64,000 bases of DNA, taken from contig NZ_SOAX01000008.1 of the NCBI RefSeq assembly GCF_004364635.1, forward strand, positions 131,196 through 195,195, read 5' to 3'. Source of the stretch: Halospina denitrificans (GTDB lineage: Bacteria; Pseudomonadota; Gammaproteobacteria; Pseudomonadales; Oleiphilaceae). Below are positions 55,326-64,000 of the stretch, one piece after another. The stretch's first letter is position 1. The number at the start of each line of letters is the position of its first letter. The notes beneath the pieces are model-generated. The model worked only from the letters and a program-made list of their open reading frames with translations. It did not search any database and had not been told where the DNA came from. The position numbers were made by a program, and so were the translations under genes.

Positions 55326-55802
55326 ATGACGAACATCCGAACCATTGAAGGGGATTTCACCAACTGTCAGGGGCGTTACGCCCTTGTGGTGGGACGATTC
55401 AACAGCTTCGTGGTCGAAAGCCTGGTGGACGCGGCCGTTGATACGCTGCAGCGCCATGGCATCGATAATGACAGCATCACCATTTACCGGGTTCCAGGCG
55501 CCTATGAAATCCCGCTTGCCGCCCAGCGTGTCGCGCGTAGTGGCAATTACGACGCGGTGCTTGCCCTGGGCGCCGTCATTCGCGGCGGTACGCCCCACTT
55601 TGACTATGTCGCAGGCGAGAGTGCCTCCGGTGTCACCAACGTGAGCCTGAACACCGACCTGCCGGTTGTCTTCGGGGTCCTGACCCTGGATACCATTGAG
55701 CAGGCGATTGAGCGGGCCGGTACCAAGGCTGGCAACAAGGGTGCGGATGCGGCCATGACCGCGCTGGAAATGGTCAGCCTGTTCCGGAAAATGGAGTCGT
55801 GA
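55326..55802 (+). CDS. ribH: 6,7-Dimethyl-8-ribityllumazine synthase
   Basis: 158 residues, GGAG before ATG 55326. [54 protein letters not shown] and [15 protein letters not shown](I)[11 protein letters not shown] are family motifs with the catalytic His in TPHFDY. It condenses the ribB and ribD products. Its stop overlaps the nusB ATG by one base. Confidence 0.96.
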   Translation: MTNIRTIEGDFTNCQGRYALVVGRFNSFVVESLVDAAVDTLQRHGIDNDSITIYRVPGAYEIPLAAQRVARSGNYDAVLALGAVIRGGTPHFDYVAGESASGVTNVSLNTDLPVVFGVLTLDTIEQAIERAGTKAGNKGADAAMTALEMVSLFRKMES

Positions 55803-56284
55803 TGGCGGAAGATACCCAGACCGCGCCTTCTTCCGAATCCGGTGGTGGCTCAAAGCCGGCCAGTCGCCGTCGTGCGCGCACGCTGGCGCTGCAGGCGCTT
55901 TACCAGCGTCAGTTCTCGGAGAGCCCGGTTTCTCAGATTGAAGCGGAGTTCATTACGGACAACGACATGGACAAGGTCGACGGTGTCTATTTCCGGGAAC
56001 TGCTCTATGGAGTGGATCGGAACCGGCAGAGTCTGGATCGGCACTTTGAGAACTTTCTGGACCGGTCCGTTGAGGAGCTTGATCCCATCGAGCTTGCAAT
56101 CCTGCGCATCGGCGCCTTCGAGCTGGAGCACCGTATTGATGTCCCCTACCGGGTCGTGGTCAATGAGGGCATTGAGCTGGCCAAGCGTTTTGGTGGAACC
56201 GATGGTCACAAGTACATCAACAGCATTCTCGACAAGCTTGCCCCACGGTTGCGGCCGGCGGAAACGCGCTCCAGGAAGACCTGA
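55802..56284 (+). CDS. nusB: Transcription antitermination factor NusB
   Basis: 160 residues from ATG 55802 (GGAG five bases upstream; GTG one codon earlier). [33 protein letters not shown] and [33 protein letters not shown] are NusB motifs. It binds boxA RNA with S10 for rRNA antitermination. The low-complexity Ser/Gly N-terminus of about 20 residues is an extension. Confidence 0.96.
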   Translation: MAEDTQTAPSSESGGGSKPASRRRARTLALQALYQRQFSESPVSQIEAEFITDNDMDKVDGVYFRELLYGVDRNRQSLDRHFENFLDRSVEELDPIELAILRIGAFELEHRIDVPYRVVVNEGIELAKRFGGTDGHKYINSILDKLAPRLRPAETRSRKT

Positions 56285-56292
56285 CCCCACCC

Positions 56293-57267
56293 ATGGATGA
56301 GATCAGCCTGATCCGACGCTTCTGGGAGCCGCTGGGCCGGGCCGTGACCCATCCGGCGGTGCGTGAGGGCATCGGGAACGACGGCGCCGTAATCCGCTGC
56401 GAGCCAGGCCAGGACGCCGTAGTGGCGGTGGATACCCTGGTTGAGGGCGTTCACTTTCCCGCCACCATCGATCCGTATGCACTGGGCTGGCGTGCCCTTG
56501 CCGTTAATCTCAGTGACCTCGCCGCCATGGGCGCGGAACCGGTGTGCTACACCCTGGCACTCACACTTCCCCGAGCCGACGAGGATTGGCTGGAGGCCTT
56601 TTCAGGAGGGCTCCGGGATCTGTCCGTGCGCCACGGCATCCAGCTGGTGGGTGGCGACACCACGCGTGGCCCGCTCACCATCACCATCCAGGTCCAGGGG
56701 CGCGTTCCATCGGGAACGGCGATGCGCCGTGGGGGCGCTGCGCCGGGTGACCGGGTCTGCGTCAGCGGTAGTCTCGGAAGTGCCGGAGAAGCACTGAAGT
56801 GGCTGGACACTTCTCCGGGTAATAATCCCGATGTCCGGGCCGTTCTGGCCCGCTACTTCTACCCGCAACCCCGGTTGGCACTGGGCGGCTGGCTCCGTGA
56901 GCGCGGGGTCGCCGCCATTGACGTCAGCGATGGGCTGGTTTCGGACCTGGGGCAGCTCCTGGGCGAGGCGGGGCGGGGCGCGCGCCTTGATTACGCGGCG
57001 TTACCGATAGCTCCTGAGCTGGCAACGCTGGCTGGCAGTCAGGCCCGCAAACTGGCTGCATCCGCCGGCGACGATTATGAGCTCTGTTTTCTCTGGCCTT
57101 TGGCCTTGGGTGAGGTTCCTGAGTCAACCGATGAGGGCGTTCCGCTGACAGTCATCGGGGAGGTCGAGGCAGAGCCGGGGGTCCGGCTGATGGACGGGAA
57201 CGACCCCGTTGAGCTGGCCTATGGCGGATACAGCCATTTTTCCGGAGGCGCCAACGATGACAGCTGA
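56293..57267 (+). CDS. thiL: Thiamine-monophosphate kinase
   Basis: 324 residues. GNDGAVI, VDTLVEGVHFP, AVNLSDLAAMGAEP, GGDTTRGPLTIT and AIDVSDGLVSDLGQLL are the ThiL nucleotide- and Mg-binding motifs, with GDDYEL near the C-terminus. It phosphorylates TMP to thiamine diphosphate. 8 bp after nusB and overlapping pgpA by 11 bp. Confidence 0.96.
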   Translation: MDEISLIRRFWEPLGRAVTHPAVREGIGNDGAVIRCEPGQDAVVAVDTLVEGVHFPATIDPYALGWRALAVNLSDLAAMGAEPVCYTLALTLPRADEDWLEAFSGGLRDLSVRHGIQLVGGDTTRGPLTITIQVQGRVPSGTAMRRGGAAPGDRVCVSGSLGSAGEALKWLDTSPGNNPDVRAVLARYFYPQPRLALGGWLRERGVAAIDVSDGLVSDLGQLLGEAGRGARLDYAALPIAPELATLAGSQARKLAASAGDDYELCFLWPLALGEVPESTDEGVPLTVIGEVEAEPGVRLMDGNDPVELAYGGYSHFSGGANDDS

Positions 57268-57751
57268 GATCCGTGTGCGATCCCCCGCAAGCCTCATGCG
57301 CGATCCCGGCCACTGCCTTTCCCTCGGACTGGGCTCGGGCTGCATGAGCCGGGCGCCGGGAACCTGGGGAACCCTGGCGGGACTTCTGGTCTATGGGCTT
57401 TTTTTCTGGGTGCCCCTACCTGTTTACCTGGTGGTGGTTGTAACGGCTTTCGTCGTCGGTATCTACCTGTGTGCGCGAACGGCCAGGGCGCTCGGGGTTC
57501 ATGACGACGGGGCAATTGTGTGGGACGAATTCGTGGGTATATGGATTGCGCTGGCCTTCCAGCCATCCGAACCGGCATGGATTGCGGCTGCCTTCGTTAT
57601 CTTCCGTTTTTTCGACATCGTCAAGCCCTGGCCCATCAGCTGGCTTGATCGCAGGGTTTCAGGAGGACTGGGGATCATGGTCGACGATGTATTGGCCGGT
57701 CTTTATGCGCTGGTCACATTGCTTGTGTTTCAGGCAATAATCCTCCCTTAA
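57257..57751 (+). CDS. pgpA: Phosphatidylglycerophosphatase A
   Basis: 164 residues from ATG 57257 with GGAGG eight bases before it. GLGSGCMSRAPGTWGTLAGL, the acidic HDDGAIVWDEFVGIWIA and FRFFDIVKPWPISWLDR, with hydrophobic helices between, are the PgpA pattern. It removes phosphate from phosphatidylglycerophosphate at the inner membrane. End of the rib/nusB/thiL/pgpA operon. Confidence 0.95.
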   Translation: MTAEIRVRSPASLMRDPGHCLSLGLGSGCMSRAPGTWGTLAGLLVYGLFFWVPLPVYLVVVVTAFVVGIYLCARTARALGVHDDGAIVWDEFVGIWIALAFQPSEPAWIAAAFVIFRFFDIVKPWPISWLDRRVSGGLGIMVDDVLAGLYALVTLLVFQAIILP

Positions 57752-57794
57752 CCGAGCGGAGGCGGTTAGCCACTGCTATCTGCCAGCCCCGGTT

Positions 57795-58064
57795 TCAGTG
57801 GTAGGACTTCTTCTCAGGCAGCATTCGAACCACGCTCAGAAAGCGTTTCAGGCCGGTTTCGGCACGCTCTCGAGTGGCGTAGGGGCCGCTGTCAAAGCCT
57901 TCACGCGTTGTGAAATACCACCTGTTGCCTACGCAGAAGAATCGATTGCTCCGGAATGGAATCGGGGCATTCTCTTCCCCCGTCCTCTGCTTTGGTTCCA
58001 TTATCGCCCCCTCTGCTGCCGGTTTGTTGTTGTTCTCAGCCGTTGCTGCTGCGCCAATCGCCAT
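57795..58064 (-). CDS. Small DUF6316-like protein
   Basis: 89 residues from ATG 58064 (GAGG eight bases upstream) or 68 residues from ATG 58001 (AGGGGG upstream); both starts are plausible. The conserved block PFRSNRFFCVGNRWYFTTREGFDSGPYATRERAETGLKRFL matches the DUF6316 type seen in pseudomonads and relatives. It is cytoplasmic, no signal peptide. Function unknown. Confidence 0.7.
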   Translation of the reverse strand: MAIGAAATAENNNKPAAEGAIMEPKQRTGEENAPIPFRSNRFFCVGNRWYFTTREGFDSGPYATRERAETGLKRFLSVVRMLPEKKSYH

Positions 58065-58148
58065 GATCCGAGCCTCAGGTTAATTGCAGTCAATTGTTAA
58101 CGATATTTGACAATTTGTCACGAATAGAAATTCAAACCGCGATTATCT

Positions 58149-59621
58149 TCACATATCGGTAGAAGAGGCGGATTGGCTGAAGTGGCCCTGGCTTTCCGCT
58201 TCTTTGGCATTTGCGGACAGCGCAGAACGTTCAATGGCGTCCAGGCTTTGCAGGATGAGTTCCGGAAGGCAGTCGCCATCAGGAATCAGGTCGGGGCAGA
58301 GGGTGAGGTTGAAATGGACGGACCCGGCATAACTCACCGCGAGAATCGCGAGGCCGGCGCCGTGGAAGAGAGGAGCACTGTTAACCTGATGCACCAGGCG
58401 TGCACCCTGCAGGTAGAGTGGAACCTGGGGGCCGGGTACGTTGGTGATGGGCAGGTTGAACGGCGGTTTGTAACGCTGTGCGATCTGGAATTCCGTGTAG
58501 AGCCGCGTTGAAAGCGCGACCATCGTCGAGGGCAGCCGCTCTGTGAGCCGGTCGGCGGCAATGGCCTCCTGGTAGTTTTCCGAGATTCTGGTGTTGTCCC
58601 GGATCAGGCGTATGCGCGCGGCAGGATCCGGTTCGTCCGTTGCCAGGTTTACCAGCATCGCCGACATCTGGTTGCCCGTGGGACGCCGCAGGCTGTTTGA
58701 GCGGACCGACAATGGCGTCAGTGCGACCAAAGGCTCTGCGGGCTGCGCGTCATGCCGCTTCAGGTAACGGGTGAGGGTTTCCGAACACAGGCCGAGCACG
58801 ACATCGTTCAGGGTGATATCCGGCCCGATCGCGGTTTTCAGGCTCTTGAGCCGTGCCAGGGATACGGCCTGGCTGAAGATGCGCCGTTTACGGGTCAGGT
58901 TCCGGTTAAAGGGCGTCCGTGGTGCGTTAAGCAGTTGCCGCGACCGGATGAAGCGCCCCATGGGGCGCTGGAGGAACTCGCTGACTGTGGCGCCAAGGGT
59001 GGCCCGGGTCAGTGACATGAACTGGAATGGCTTGCGCATCATATTGATGGAGGCGCGGGCCACCAGCTTGTCGGCGGGTGGAGGCGGTTCCGGATGCCAG
59101 TGTGCGGTTTTCACCGGAACGCCGTTGTCGGCGGAATACTCAAGCAGTTTCCCCATGACTTCTTCGCCACTGAACGCATCAATGGCGGCATGATGGACCC
59201 TGACAATGAGCGCAAAGCCGCCGCTGGGGAGCGAGTCGTCCTCGCCGAACCCGTCGACCCAGGTGACATGCCATAGGGGGCGGGAGCGCGGGAGCGTGGT
59301 GGCAAGGCGTTCCTCGGCCAGCGTCATCAGATCGGCGTGACTCCCTCCTTCCAGATTCACCGCTTCCAGGTGCTGGTCAATGTCGAATTCCGGATCATCC
59401 ACCCAATAGGGGCGGTCCAGGTTAAAGGGGAGCATCATCAGCTTCTGGCGGAAAAAGTTCGCCAGATGCAGACGCTTGTTCAGGTAAAGGCGAAAGTCCT
59501 CGAAAGTGACCCTGTCCTGGTTTTCGCCGGCATCGAAGGTATAAACGCCCCCGATGTGCATGGGTGTTGTTTCCGATTCCAGGAACAGGAAGGAAGCGTC
59601 CAGTTCATTGAGCTGGTGCAT
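58149..59621 (-). CDS. Wax ester synthase/diacylglycerol acyltransferase (WS/DGAT)
   Basis: 490 residues, typical length. MHQLNELDASFLFLESETTPMHIGG is the family start. The catalytic motif is H143-H144-A-A-I-D148-A, so the usual final Gly of HHxxxDG is Ala. The second motif NLPITNVPGPQVPLYL is intact. These enzymes join fatty acyl-CoA to fatty alcohol or diacylglycerol to make storage lipid at the membrane. Its presence supports a hydrocarbon- or lipid-storing marine relative of Marinobacter. It stands alone. Confidence 0.92.
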   Translation of the reverse strand: MHQLNELDASFLFLESETTPMHIGGVYTFDAGENQDRVTFEDFRLYLNKRLHLANFFRQKLMMLPFNLDRPYWVDDPEFDIDQHLEAVNLEGGSHADLMTLAEERLATTLPRSRPLWHVTWVDGFGEDDSLPSGGFALIVRVHHAAIDAFSGEEVMGKLLEYSADNGVPVKTAHWHPEPPPPADKLVARASINMMRKPFQFMSLTRATLGATVSEFLQRPMGRFIRSRQLLNAPRTPFNRNLTRKRRIFSQAVSLARLKSLKTAIGPDITLNDVVLGLCSETLTRYLKRHDAQPAEPLVALTPLSVRSNSLRRPTGNQMSAMLVNLATDEPDPAARIRLIRDNTRISENYQEAIAADRLTERLPSTMVALSTRLYTEFQIAQRYKPPFNLPITNVPGPQVPLYLQGARLVHQVNSAPLFHGAGLAILAVSYAGSVHFNLTLCPDLIPDGDCLPELILQSLDAIERSALSANAKEAESQGHFSQSASSTDM

Positions 59622-59684
59622 TGAGCTACATCCCGCCAGTATGATGGATTTTAGGGATTGTACGTTAAAACAAGGGGTGGGGGA

Positions 59685-60599
59685 CTAGGGTGAATCCAGC
59701 CAATTGCTGAAATAACCGGGCTGTGACAGGTAGTCCCAGAACCAGTTGAGTGCTTTGCCTTCGTCACCCTGGCGACGGGCCATACACAGCGCTACTGGCT
59801 GACGTTTCACGGGCAGCTGGAGTGTTACCAGGTCGCCCTGGTCGATTTCGTGCTCAATCTGATGATAGGGCAGCCAGCCTACGCCCAGGCCCGCCTTCTG
59901 GGCGGCGATCTTGTTCAGCATGCTGGAGACCGTGAGCGTGCGCTGGCGTGAAAAAATGCCGGCACTGCCCGCGGGCAGCTGGCGCGAGCTGTCGGCGGCA
60001 ACCACGGCGGGCCATTCGCTGATGCGGTCCTCGGACACCGGCTGGGTCTCGCTTGCCAGGGGGTGATCCCGAGCGACCGCGTAGACGAAGGGAACTTCGC
60101 CGATCGTGATCTGGTCATAGTGCCCGGGGGCCTGGATCTCGCGGGAGGCGCCGACCATCAGGTCCGCCCGCCCGGTGTGGAGCGCATCCCAGGGGCCGGT
60201 AAAGACTTCGTCCAACAGGCGTATTTCCACCGGGACGGCCATCTCGTTGAACGCCTGGATGGCCGGAAACAGGGATTGCATCGGCAGGAGGGCATCGACA
60301 GCAATGGTCAGGCGCGTCTCCCAGCCCTGGGCCACTCGGCGTGTCGTGCGTGCGAGGGTGTCCGCCGCCTCCAGGAGCTGGCGGCCTTCCTCCAGCAGAT
60401 AGTGTCCCGCATTGGTCAGGGTTGCCCGATGGCCCGTGCGGTCAAACAGGGCCACATCCAGGTCTTCCTCAAGCTTGTGAACGGTATAGCTTATGGCCGA
60501 GGGCACCCGGTGCATTTCCTCGGCGGCTGCGGCAAAACTTCCCTTGCGGGCAATGGCATCGAGGACCCGCAGGGCATCGATGGTGATGGGGTACGCCAT
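59685..60599 (-). CDS. LysR-family transcriptional regulator
   Basis: 304 residues. N-terminal HTH ALRVLDAIARKGSFAAAAEEMHRVPSAISYTVHKLEEDL and RTGHRATLTNAGHYLLEEGR, then a substrate-binding domain. It is divergent from the glutathionyl-hydroquinone reductase gene with a 102-bp gap, the usual layout of a LysR regulator and its target. Inducer unknown, perhaps an aromatic or quinone compound. Confidence 0.93.
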   Translation of the reverse strand: MAYPITIDALRVLDAIARKGSFAAAAEEMHRVPSAISYTVHKLEEDLDVALFDRTGHRATLTNAGHYLLEEGRQLLEAADTLARTTRRVAQGWETRLTIAVDALLPMQSLFPAIQAFNEMAVPVEIRLLDEVFTGPWDALHTGRADLMVGASREIQAPGHYDQITIGEVPFVYAVARDHPLASETQPVSEDRISEWPAVVAADSSRQLPAGSAGIFSRQRTLTVSSMLNKIAAQKAGLGVGWLPYHQIEHEIDQGDLVTLQLPVKRQPVALCMARRQGDEGKALNWFWDYLSQPGYFSNWLDSP

Positions 60600-60701
60600 A
60601 GGTCAAAAAATCTGAAAGGGTTGGCCAGAAATCATCGATTGAGTTGCGAGCCAGTCTAACGCAACCTGCTGGTAAAAGGGCAATCACGTTGGAGGATTTG
60701 A

Positions 60702-61718
60702 ATGGGTCTGTTGATTGAAGGCGTCTGGCACGACCAGTGGTATGACACCGCCAAGAGCCGAGGCGAGTTTGTGCGTGAGAGTGCCCAGTTCCGCAACTGG
60801 GTGACGGCGGATGGTGCCGCGGGGCCGACCGGGGAAGCCGGATTCAGGGCTGAGCCCGGGCGCTACCATCTCTACGTGTCCCTGGCCTGTCCCTGGGCCC
60901 ACCGGACCCTGATCTTCAGAAAGCTCAAGGGCCTGGAGGACAGTATCTCGCTGTCCATCGTGCACCCGGATATGCTGGAGAACGGCTGGGAATTCAGGCC
61001 GGATGAGCCCTTCCACCAGGATACGGTCAATGATGCCCGTTACATGCACCAGATCTACACGGCGGATACACCGGACTATACCGGGCGGGTGACGATCCCG
61101 TTGCTGTGGGACAAACAGCAGCAGCGCATCGTAAGCAATGAATCAGCGGATATCATCCGCATGTTCAATTCGGCATTCGATGACGTTGGCGCCACGCCCT
61201 TGGATTTCTATCCGGAGGCGTTGCGGGACGAGATCAATGCGGTCAATGAGGGCATCTACCACAACGTCAACAACGGTGTTTACAGGGCCGGGTTTGCGAC
61301 GGCCCAGGACAAGTACGAACAGGCTTTCCAGGAAGTATTCAGTACCCTAGACTGGCTGGAGGAGCGCCTTTCGGGGCAGCGTTACCTGGTGGGCAATCGG
61401 CTCACCGAGGCGGATTGGCGGTTGTTTACCACCCTGGTGCGGTTTGATGCGGTCTACTACAGCCACTTCAAGTGCAACCGTCACCAGCTTCGGGATTTTC
61501 CCAACCTGCAGGGTTACCTGAAAGACCTGTACCAGGTCCCCGGCGTGTCGGAAACGGTCAATCTGGACCAGATCAAGCGGCATTATTACCGCAGCCAGCG
61601 CACCATCAATCCCACGCAGATCGTCCCTGTGGGCCCAAAGGTTGAGCTTGCGGATGGCCATGATCGAGCCCGGCTCGGGCCCGATTTCCCGGAGGCGTGT
61701 TCAACGCAGGCCGGTTAG
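60702..61718 (+). CDS. Glutathionyl-hydroquinone reductase (Xi-class GST, YqjG/EcmB type)
   Basis: 338 residues with GGAGG six bases before ATG 60702. The catalytic motif LACPWAHRTL has Cys63. The N-terminal thioredoxin fold is followed by a helical GST domain (YHNVNNGVYRAGFATAQDKYEQAF, then VGNRLTEADWRLFTTLVRFDAVYYSHFKCN), as in E. coli YqjG. It reduces glutathionyl-hydroquinones to hydroquinones. It overlaps the convergent ispB by 4 bp. Confidence 0.93.
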   Translation: MGLLIEGVWHDQWYDTAKSRGEFVRESAQFRNWVTADGAAGPTGEAGFRAEPGRYHLYVSLACPWAHRTLIFRKLKGLEDSISLSIVHPDMLENGWEFRPDEPFHQDTVNDARYMHQIYTADTPDYTGRVTIPLLWDKQQQRIVSNESADIIRMFNSAFDDVGATPLDFYPEALRDEINAVNEGIYHNVNNGVYRAGFATAQDKYEQAFQEVFSTLDWLEERLSGQRYLVGNRLTEADWRLFTTLVRFDAVYYSHFKCNRHQLRDFPNLQGYLKDLYQVPGVSETVNLDQIKRHYYRSQRTINPTQIVPVGPKVELADGHDRARLGPDFPEACSTQAG

Positions 61719-62683
61719 GAGGCGCGGTCCACGGCAAGGTTGATCAGGCTCGACATGGCGTCGCGGTGAGGGGAGGGCGGCAGCTTTTCGAGGCTGGAGC
61801 GGGCCTTGTGGGCATGTTCCCGGGCCCTGTCCAGCGAATATTCCAATGCGCCGGTGGCCTGTACCGCTTCAAGGATGGCCGCCAGGTTATCCAGCCCGCC
61901 CTCGCGGATTGCCTTCCTGATCAGGGTTCTCTGCTCGGCGGTGCCTGTTGCCATGGCGTGGATTAGCGGCAGCGTCGCCTTGCCCTCCGCCAGGTCGTCG
62001 CCCACGTTCTTGCCCATCTCCGCCGGGTCGCCCTGGTAGTCCAGCACATCGTCGACAATCTGGAAGGCAAGGCCGAGATGGCAGCCGTAATTGCGCAGAG
62101 CTGTCTCTGTGTCGGGGTCGGCCTCCGCCAGCACACCGGCGGAGTGGGACGCGGCCTGGAACAGCATGGCAGTCTTGTTGTGGATGACCGTCATGTACTG
62201 CTCTTCGCTCAGGTCCGGGTTCCGGCTGTTGACGAGCTGCAGGACTTCGCCCTCGGCAATCACGGCCGTGGCATCCGACAGAAGCTCCATGACGCGCATG
62301 CTGCCCATCTCCACCATCATCTGGAAGGAACGGGAGTAGAGGAAGTCGCCCACCAGGACGCTGGGCGCATTACCCCAGCGGGCATTGGCGGTAGTCCGGC
62401 CACGGCGCAGTTCTGAGGTATCCACCACGTCGTCGTGGAGCAGGGTTGCGGTGTGCAGGAACTCAATAACGGCGGCCAGCTTGGCGTGCTGCTCACCCCG
62501 GTAATCCAGCGCCCCGGCACTCAGGAGTACCAGCAGCGGACGCAGGCGTTTGCCGCCGCTGTCCACGATGTAATGGCCGATGTGCTCCACGAGTGGCACA
62601 TGGGAAGTCAACTGCTCATGGATCAGCGCATTGACCTGTTCGAAGTCGGTCCGGACCGGGTTGTAGATGGATTCCATGCTCAT
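61715..62683 (-). CDS. ispB: Polyprenyl (octaprenyl-type) diphosphate synthase
   Basis: 322 residues from ATG 62683 (or 62677); the open frame upstream lacks support. GGKRLRPLLVLL, the first Asp-rich motif D84-D85-V-V-D88 in LLHDDVVDTSELRRG, and the second FQIVDDVLDYQGD with GKNVGDDLAEGKATLPLI are diagnostic. It makes the isoprenoid chain of ubiquinone. In many gammaproteobacteria it lies beside rplU/rpmA; here its neighbour is nhaC. Confidence 0.92.
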   Translation of the reverse strand: MSMESIYNPVRTDFEQVNALIHEQLTSHVPLVEHIGHYIVDSGGKRLRPLLVLLSAGALDYRGEQHAKLAAVIEFLHTATLLHDDVVDTSELRRGRTTANARWGNAPSVLVGDFLYSRSFQMMVEMGSMRVMELLSDATAVIAEGEVLQLVNSRNPDLSEEQYMTVIHNKTAMLFQAASHSAGVLAEADPDTETALRNYGCHLGLAFQIVDDVLDYQGDPAEMGKNVGDDLAEGKATLPLIHAMATGTAEQRTLIRKAIREGGLDNLAAILEAVQATGALEYSLDRAREHAHKARSSLEKLPPSPHRDAMSSLINLAVDRAS

Positions 62684-62773
62684 AGGGAAATGCCGATTGA
62701 CCCTCGAAAGAGCCCGTACATTATGGGGTGGTGCCGGGGCTGTCAACTTGATTTCTCAAGGTTTCCCGGCCTG

Positions 62774-64000
62774 TTACACCGTCAAGAAAGCCAGCAGCGT
62801 ATAGGCCAGGATGGCCAGTCCGCCGGCTACCGATGCCAGTGGCAACTGGGTTTTCACATGATCCATCAGGTCCGCGCCGGTGGCGAGTGAGGACAGCACG
62901 GTGGTATCCGAGATGGGCGAGCACTGGTCGCCATAGACGGCCCCACCCACCACGGCGCTGAAGCACAGCGTGATGAAGAATGGGTCCGGCGCAATGTGCC
63001 AGGCCAGGGGCAGGGCAATGGGGAAGACCACGGCATAGGTACCCCAGGAGGTGCCAGTCGCGAACGCGATAATCAGGCAGAGTACGACGAGCAGGCCCGG
63101 CAGGAGCACGGCGGGAAGGGCATCGCCCACCGCAGCCACCAGGTAGTCGGCGGTTCCTACCGCGTCAGTGACCTCCTTCAGGGAAACGGCCAGCGCCAGG
63201 ATGATGGCGCCGATGGTCACCCCTTTGCAGCCGTCGATAAAGCCGCCCATGACGTCCGAAAAGGCCATGCCTTTCAGCAGGGCGATTCCCATTCCGGCCA
63301 GAACAGCGAGCAGGAAGGCCTCGGCAATGAGCAGCATGGGATCCTGGTCGCCTCCGGTCCACCCCAGGAAAAAGTAGGTCACGATGTACGGAATGATGGC
63401 CACACCAAGGAGGGTGCCGATCGGACCCAGGAAGTCCAGGAGCCCCGGGGAATAGTTCGCCGGTATCCGGCTGTCGGTGAGCTCCCTGGCGGTAAGCGGG
63501 GTGGCTCCACTGCGGTCCAGTTCACCTGTGTCCCGTGCTCTGGCAATGGCGTCGCGCATGCGTCGGGTTGGGCTGAAGGGCAGCTTCTCCCATGCAAACA
63601 GCAGGGCCAGGATCAGGGCAAAGATGGCGTAGAAGTTGTAGGGCAGCGACTGGAAGAAGAACTGGATGCCATCCTGATTGGTGTCAAACAGGGGGATGGT
63701 GCCCGCGACAAGGCCGCCAATGTAGATGGGCCAGACGTTGAAGGGGATGATTGTCGCCGCCGGGGATGCCGTGGAGTCCACCATGTAGGACAGTTCTTCG
63801 TGGGAAACCCTGTGTTCATCGGCGACGGGGCGTGCGGTGGTTCCCGTCAGCACCGTGGAGATGGTGCCTCCCTGATGAAAAATGAGCCCCATTATCCAGG
63901 TAAAGAATTTCGCGGAGCGTGGCCCTTTCACCATTCTGCGGCTGGCCCACTGGGCAAACTGGAGGGCACCGCCGGTGCGCGTCCAGATCCCGATGAGCCC
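62774..64000 (-). CDS. nhaC: NhaC-family Na+/H+ antiporter, 5' end outside the window
   Basis: The frame is open to base 64000 (409 codons including stop), so the start lies beyond the window. Several membrane helices are visible, with LAFATGTSWGTYAVVFPIALPL-like transport motif in the plus-type orientation and GGAVYGDQCSPISDTTVLSSLATG, the NhaC signature near the C-terminus. It exchanges Na+ for H+ at the inner membrane. With the Mrp complex this gives two Na+ extrusion systems in 64 kb. The substrate class (NhaC or a malate/lactate-type relative) is not settled by the fragment. Confidence 0.88.
   Translation of the reverse strand, partial: GLIGIWTRTGGALQFAQWASRRMVKGPRSAKFFTWIMGLIFHQGGTISTVLTGTTARPVADEHRVSHEELSYMVDSTASPAATIIPFNVWPIYIGGLVAGTIPLFDTNQDGIQFFFQSLPYNFYAIFALILALLFAWEKLPFSPTRRMRDAIARARDTGELDRSGATPLTARELTDSRIPANYSPGLLDFLGPIGTLLGVAIIPYIVTYFFLGWTGGDQDPMLLIAEAFLLAVLAGMGIALLKGMAFSDVMGGFIDGCKGVTIGAIILALAVSLKEVTDAVGTADYLVAAVGDALPAVLLPGLLVVLCLIIAFATGTSWGTYAVVFPIALPLAWHIAPDPFFITLCFSAVVGGAVYGDQCSPISDTTVLSSLATGADLMDHVKTQLPLASVAGGLAILAYTLLAFLTV

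Overview
The window is chromosomal DNA of roughly 60 % GC from a Gammaproteobacterium. The gene order nrdR-ribD-ribB-ribH-nusB-thiL-pgpA, EttA, FadH, a wax-ester-synthase-type acyltransferase, a DUF6316-like protein, a fused-MrpA Mrp antiporter and an NhaC antiporter together suggest a salt-adapted, lipid-storing marine bacterium, most likely Marinobacter or a close relative. This placement is inference. Both window ends cut genes: an Omp85-type protein at the left and an NhaC antiporter at the right. I saw no tRNA, rRNA, CRISPR array, prophage or transposase gene.

Layout. 1-18 kb holds outer-membrane and lipid-metabolism genes: Omp85, a lipoprotein hydrolase, a saccharopine-dehydrogenase-like reductase, a large unknown membrane protein, a YdbS/YdbT-type PH-domain pair, fadH, a Fur-type TonB-dependent receptor, a GlxA-type regulator, an acyl-CoA dehydrogenase, a crotonase and an SDR. 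18-23.4 kb holds a DUF481 protein, two secreted DUF4168 paralogues and a sensor kinase/sigma54-activator pair. 23.4-29.2 kb is the Mrp operon A(B)-C-D-E-F-G. 29-38.8 kb mixes unknown genes with metal genes (copA, a CueR-like regulator, a SelT/W-like protein, a VIT1/CCC1 transporter), a stand-alone Hen1-like RNA methyltransferase and a chromosomal TraT-like lipoprotein. 38.9-46.3 kb is an eight-gene operon: three TPR envelope proteins, a small exported protein, an ExbB-type channel, two ExbD-type proteins and an AgmX/TonB-like protein. 46.3-57.8 kb holds plsC, a tandem-HAD protein, ettA, glyA and the riboflavin/nusB/thiL/pgpA operon. 57.8-64 kb holds a WS/DGAT acyltransferase, a LysR regulator next to a glutathionyl-hydroquinone reductase, ispB and nhaC.

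Three things stand out. (1) The two DUF4168 genes each have a -24/-12 element about 50 bp before the start codon. Upstream lie 17-bp dyads of the form TGTG-N9-CACA: two between the kinase gene and the nearer DUF4168 gene, one before the other. This predicts a complete local sigma54 regulon laid out like E. coli zraP/zraSR. (2) Five copies of a roughly 111-bp intergenic element have a conserved 53-54 bp core flanked by 28-30 bp perfectly complementary arms whose sequence differs from copy to copy. The core forms two small hairpins with GGA in each loop, and in two copies one hairpin matches the CsrA SELEX consensus exactly. One copy sits where ribE usually lies in the rib operon. (3) The TPR/ExbB/ExbD/ExbD/AgmX operon looks like a compact relative of the Myxococcus Agl-Glt proton-driven envelope machine, and one of its two ExbD subunits has Asn in place of the membrane Asp.
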